DNA of 5,775 nucleotides from Spirochaetales bacterium (lineage in GTDB: Bacteria; Spirochaetota; Spirochaetia; Sphaerochaetales; Sphaerochaetaceae), in contig JAGABK010000066.1 in the NCBI GenBank assembly GCA_017614625.1, forward strand, positions 1 to 5,775, written 5' to 3'. Position 1 is the first letter of the stretch; each line of letters starts with the position of its first letter. Below the pieces are notes generated by a model, which saw only the letters and a program-made list of their open reading frames with translations, was not told the DNA's origin and ran no database searches. Positions 4,689 to 5,775 of the stretch are shown here, piece after piece. Position numbers and translations under genes: made by a program.

Positions 4689-5775
4689 TTATTCCTTGTC
4701 CAGCTCCTCGAACTGGGAGTAGTACAGGTCGGCGTAGATGCCTTTCCTGTCCAGAAGCTCGCGGTGCGTGCCGGCTTCGGCTATGCCCTTGTTCTGGATG
4801 ACCAGGATCCTGTCGGCCCTTGTGATCGTCGAAAGCCTGTGGGCGACGACGAAGCTCGTGCGGCCCTTCATCAGGATGGCCATGCCTGCCTGGACAAGTT
4901 CCTCGGTCCTGGTGTCGATGGCGCTGGTGGCCTCGTCCAGGAGGAGGATCTTCGGGTCAGCGATCAGCGTCCTCGCAAGGGCGATCAGCTGTTTCTGGCC
5001 CTGGGACAGGGAATCCTGCGTGACCGGGGTGTCGTAGCCCTGGGGCTGGGATGAGATCATCTCGTCCAGACCCAGCTGGTGGCATGCGGCGTCCATCTCT
5101 TCCTCTGTGGCCTCGGGCTTGCCGTAAAGCAGGTTCTCGCGGATGGTTCCGGAGAACAGGAAGGAGTCCTGCGTCATGACGCCTATGTTCGACCTCAGCG
5201 ACTTGAGAGTCACCTGCGAGATGTCCTGGCCGTCGATGAGGAGCCTGCCTGCCACCGGGTCGTAGAAGCGCGAAATCAGGTTCACGATGGTGGTCTTTCC
5301 GGCTCCCGTGGGACCGACGAGGGCTATCATCTCTCCGCTTCTCACGTGCAGCGACAGGTCGTGGATGATCTCCACGTCAGGCTCGTCGGGGTAGGCGAAG
5401 CTGATGTTCTCGAAGTCAACGCGGCCTTCCGTTACCTTGAGCTCCTCGGCGTCTGGTATCTCCTGCAGGATCGACTGCGTGTCCAGAAGCTCGAATACTC
5501 GCTGGGCGCTGGTGACCTGGTTCGTGAACTGGTTGAACGTGGCCGCAAGCGAGCGGATGGGCTGCCAGAAGAGGGCGATGTAGGTGGCGAAGGCGATGAG
5601 CTGGCCTACTGACGACTTGCCCAGCTTGAGCCACTTGACCGCGAACAGGTAGAGCACGAAGTATCCGATACCCATGGACCAGTGGATGACGATGTTCAGC
5701 AGATCTGCCCTGCGCACAGCCTTGACCCATGACCGTTCGACGTCCTTCATGATCTTGTCGCCTTCTTCGATCGTC
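4689..5775 (-). CDS. ABC exporter half-transporter (permease-ATPase), N-terminus outside window
   Basis: The frame is open to the window edge, adding eight residues (TIEEGDKI) before the first Met at 5750, so this is the C-terminal ~361 residues of a protein normally near 580-620. Counting from that Met, residues 1-80 are the end of the membrane domain, with helices around 18-40 and 48-66. The nucleotide-binding domain runs from about 110. It shows Walker A GPTGAGKT (146-153), Q-loop Q194, ABC signature LSQGQ (248-252), Walker B ILLLDE with E273, D-loop SAID, and switch H304. The signature has Gln in place of the usual second residue Gly of LSGGQ, a variant seen in one subunit of heterodimeric exporters of the YheI/YheH, LmrCD or TM287/288 type. 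A partner gene just upstream (beyond 5775) is therefore expected. The substrate could be a drug, lipid or peptide and cannot be told. It is convergent with the hsp20 pair. Confidence 0.93.
   Translation of the reverse strand, partial: TIEEGDKIMKDVERSWVKAVRRADLLNIVIHWSMGIGYFVLYLFAVKWLKLGKSSVGQLIAFATYIALFWQPIRSLAATFNQFTNQVTSAQRVFELLDTQSILQEIPDAEELKVTEGRVDFENISFAYPDEPDVEIIHDLSLHVRSGEMIALVGPTGAGKTTIVNLISRFYDPVAGRLLIDGQDISQVTLKSLRSNIGVMTQDSFLFSGTIRENLLYGKPEATEEEMDAACHQLGLDEMISSQPQGYDTPVTQDSLSQGQKQLIALARTLIADPKILLLDEATSAIDTRTEELVQAGMAILMKGRTSFVVAHRLSTITRADRILVIQNKGIAEAGTHRELLDRKGIYADLYYSQFEELDKE

Noticed and set aside
5079..5612. 177-residue plus-strand open frame antisense to the ABC exporter
   Set aside because: It lies opposite the Walker A and membrane-end region of a well-supported gene and shows no family features.
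1..5775. CRISPR array, riboswitch, or defence/toxin-antitoxin module
   Set aside because: No regularly spaced repeats, no recognisable aptamer and no gene pair of that kind were seen.

Overview
The window looks like a bacterial chromosome segment. It has Shine-Dalgarno-led genes, rho-independent terminators, and an initiator tRNA gene that does not encode its CCA end. Base composition is moderately GC-rich in the housekeeping-type genes and visibly AT-rich at the left edge. The IS110-type N-terminus at the left resembles versions I associate with Spirochaetota (Treponema/Sphaerochaeta-like genomes). That is only a weak taxonomic hint, and nothing else here fixes the organism.

Layout, left to right. 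Positions 43-252 (minus) hold a short remnant of an IS110-family transposase. Positions 290-3163 (minus) hold a two-gene potassium-uptake operon: trkA (regulatory RCK protein) is transcribed first and trkH (membrane channel subunit) follows after 3 nt. Positions 3219-3316 hold a compact, highly palindromic non-coding element that shares 14 nt with the neighbouring tRNA. Positions 3360-3432 (minus) hold an initiator-type tRNA-Met(CAT) with its own promoter upstream and a strong terminator downstream. Positions 3433-3756 are a gene-free regulatory interval. It carries the tRNA promoter reading left, a cluster of GTGTCA/TGACAC motifs, and a convincing sigma-54 (-24/-12) promoter reading right. 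Positions 3757-4623 (plus) hold two tandem paralogous Hsp20 small heat-shock proteins ending at a strong terminator (4641-4672). Positions 4689-5775 (minus, running off the edge) hold the C-terminal part of an ABC exporter half-transporter, convergent with the hsp20 pair.

Functionally, the TrkA/TrkH pair forms a nucleotide-gated K+ uptake system for osmotic and pH homeostasis. The Hsp20 pair forms a holdase chaperone module. The most interesting content is regulatory: a sigma-54 promoter with possible distant enhancer-like dyads in front of the small heat-shock genes, an initiator tRNA with several departures from the usual signature, and the tRNA-derived structured repeat beside it. I do not see a CRISPR array, a phage module, or a clearly new multi-gene system.
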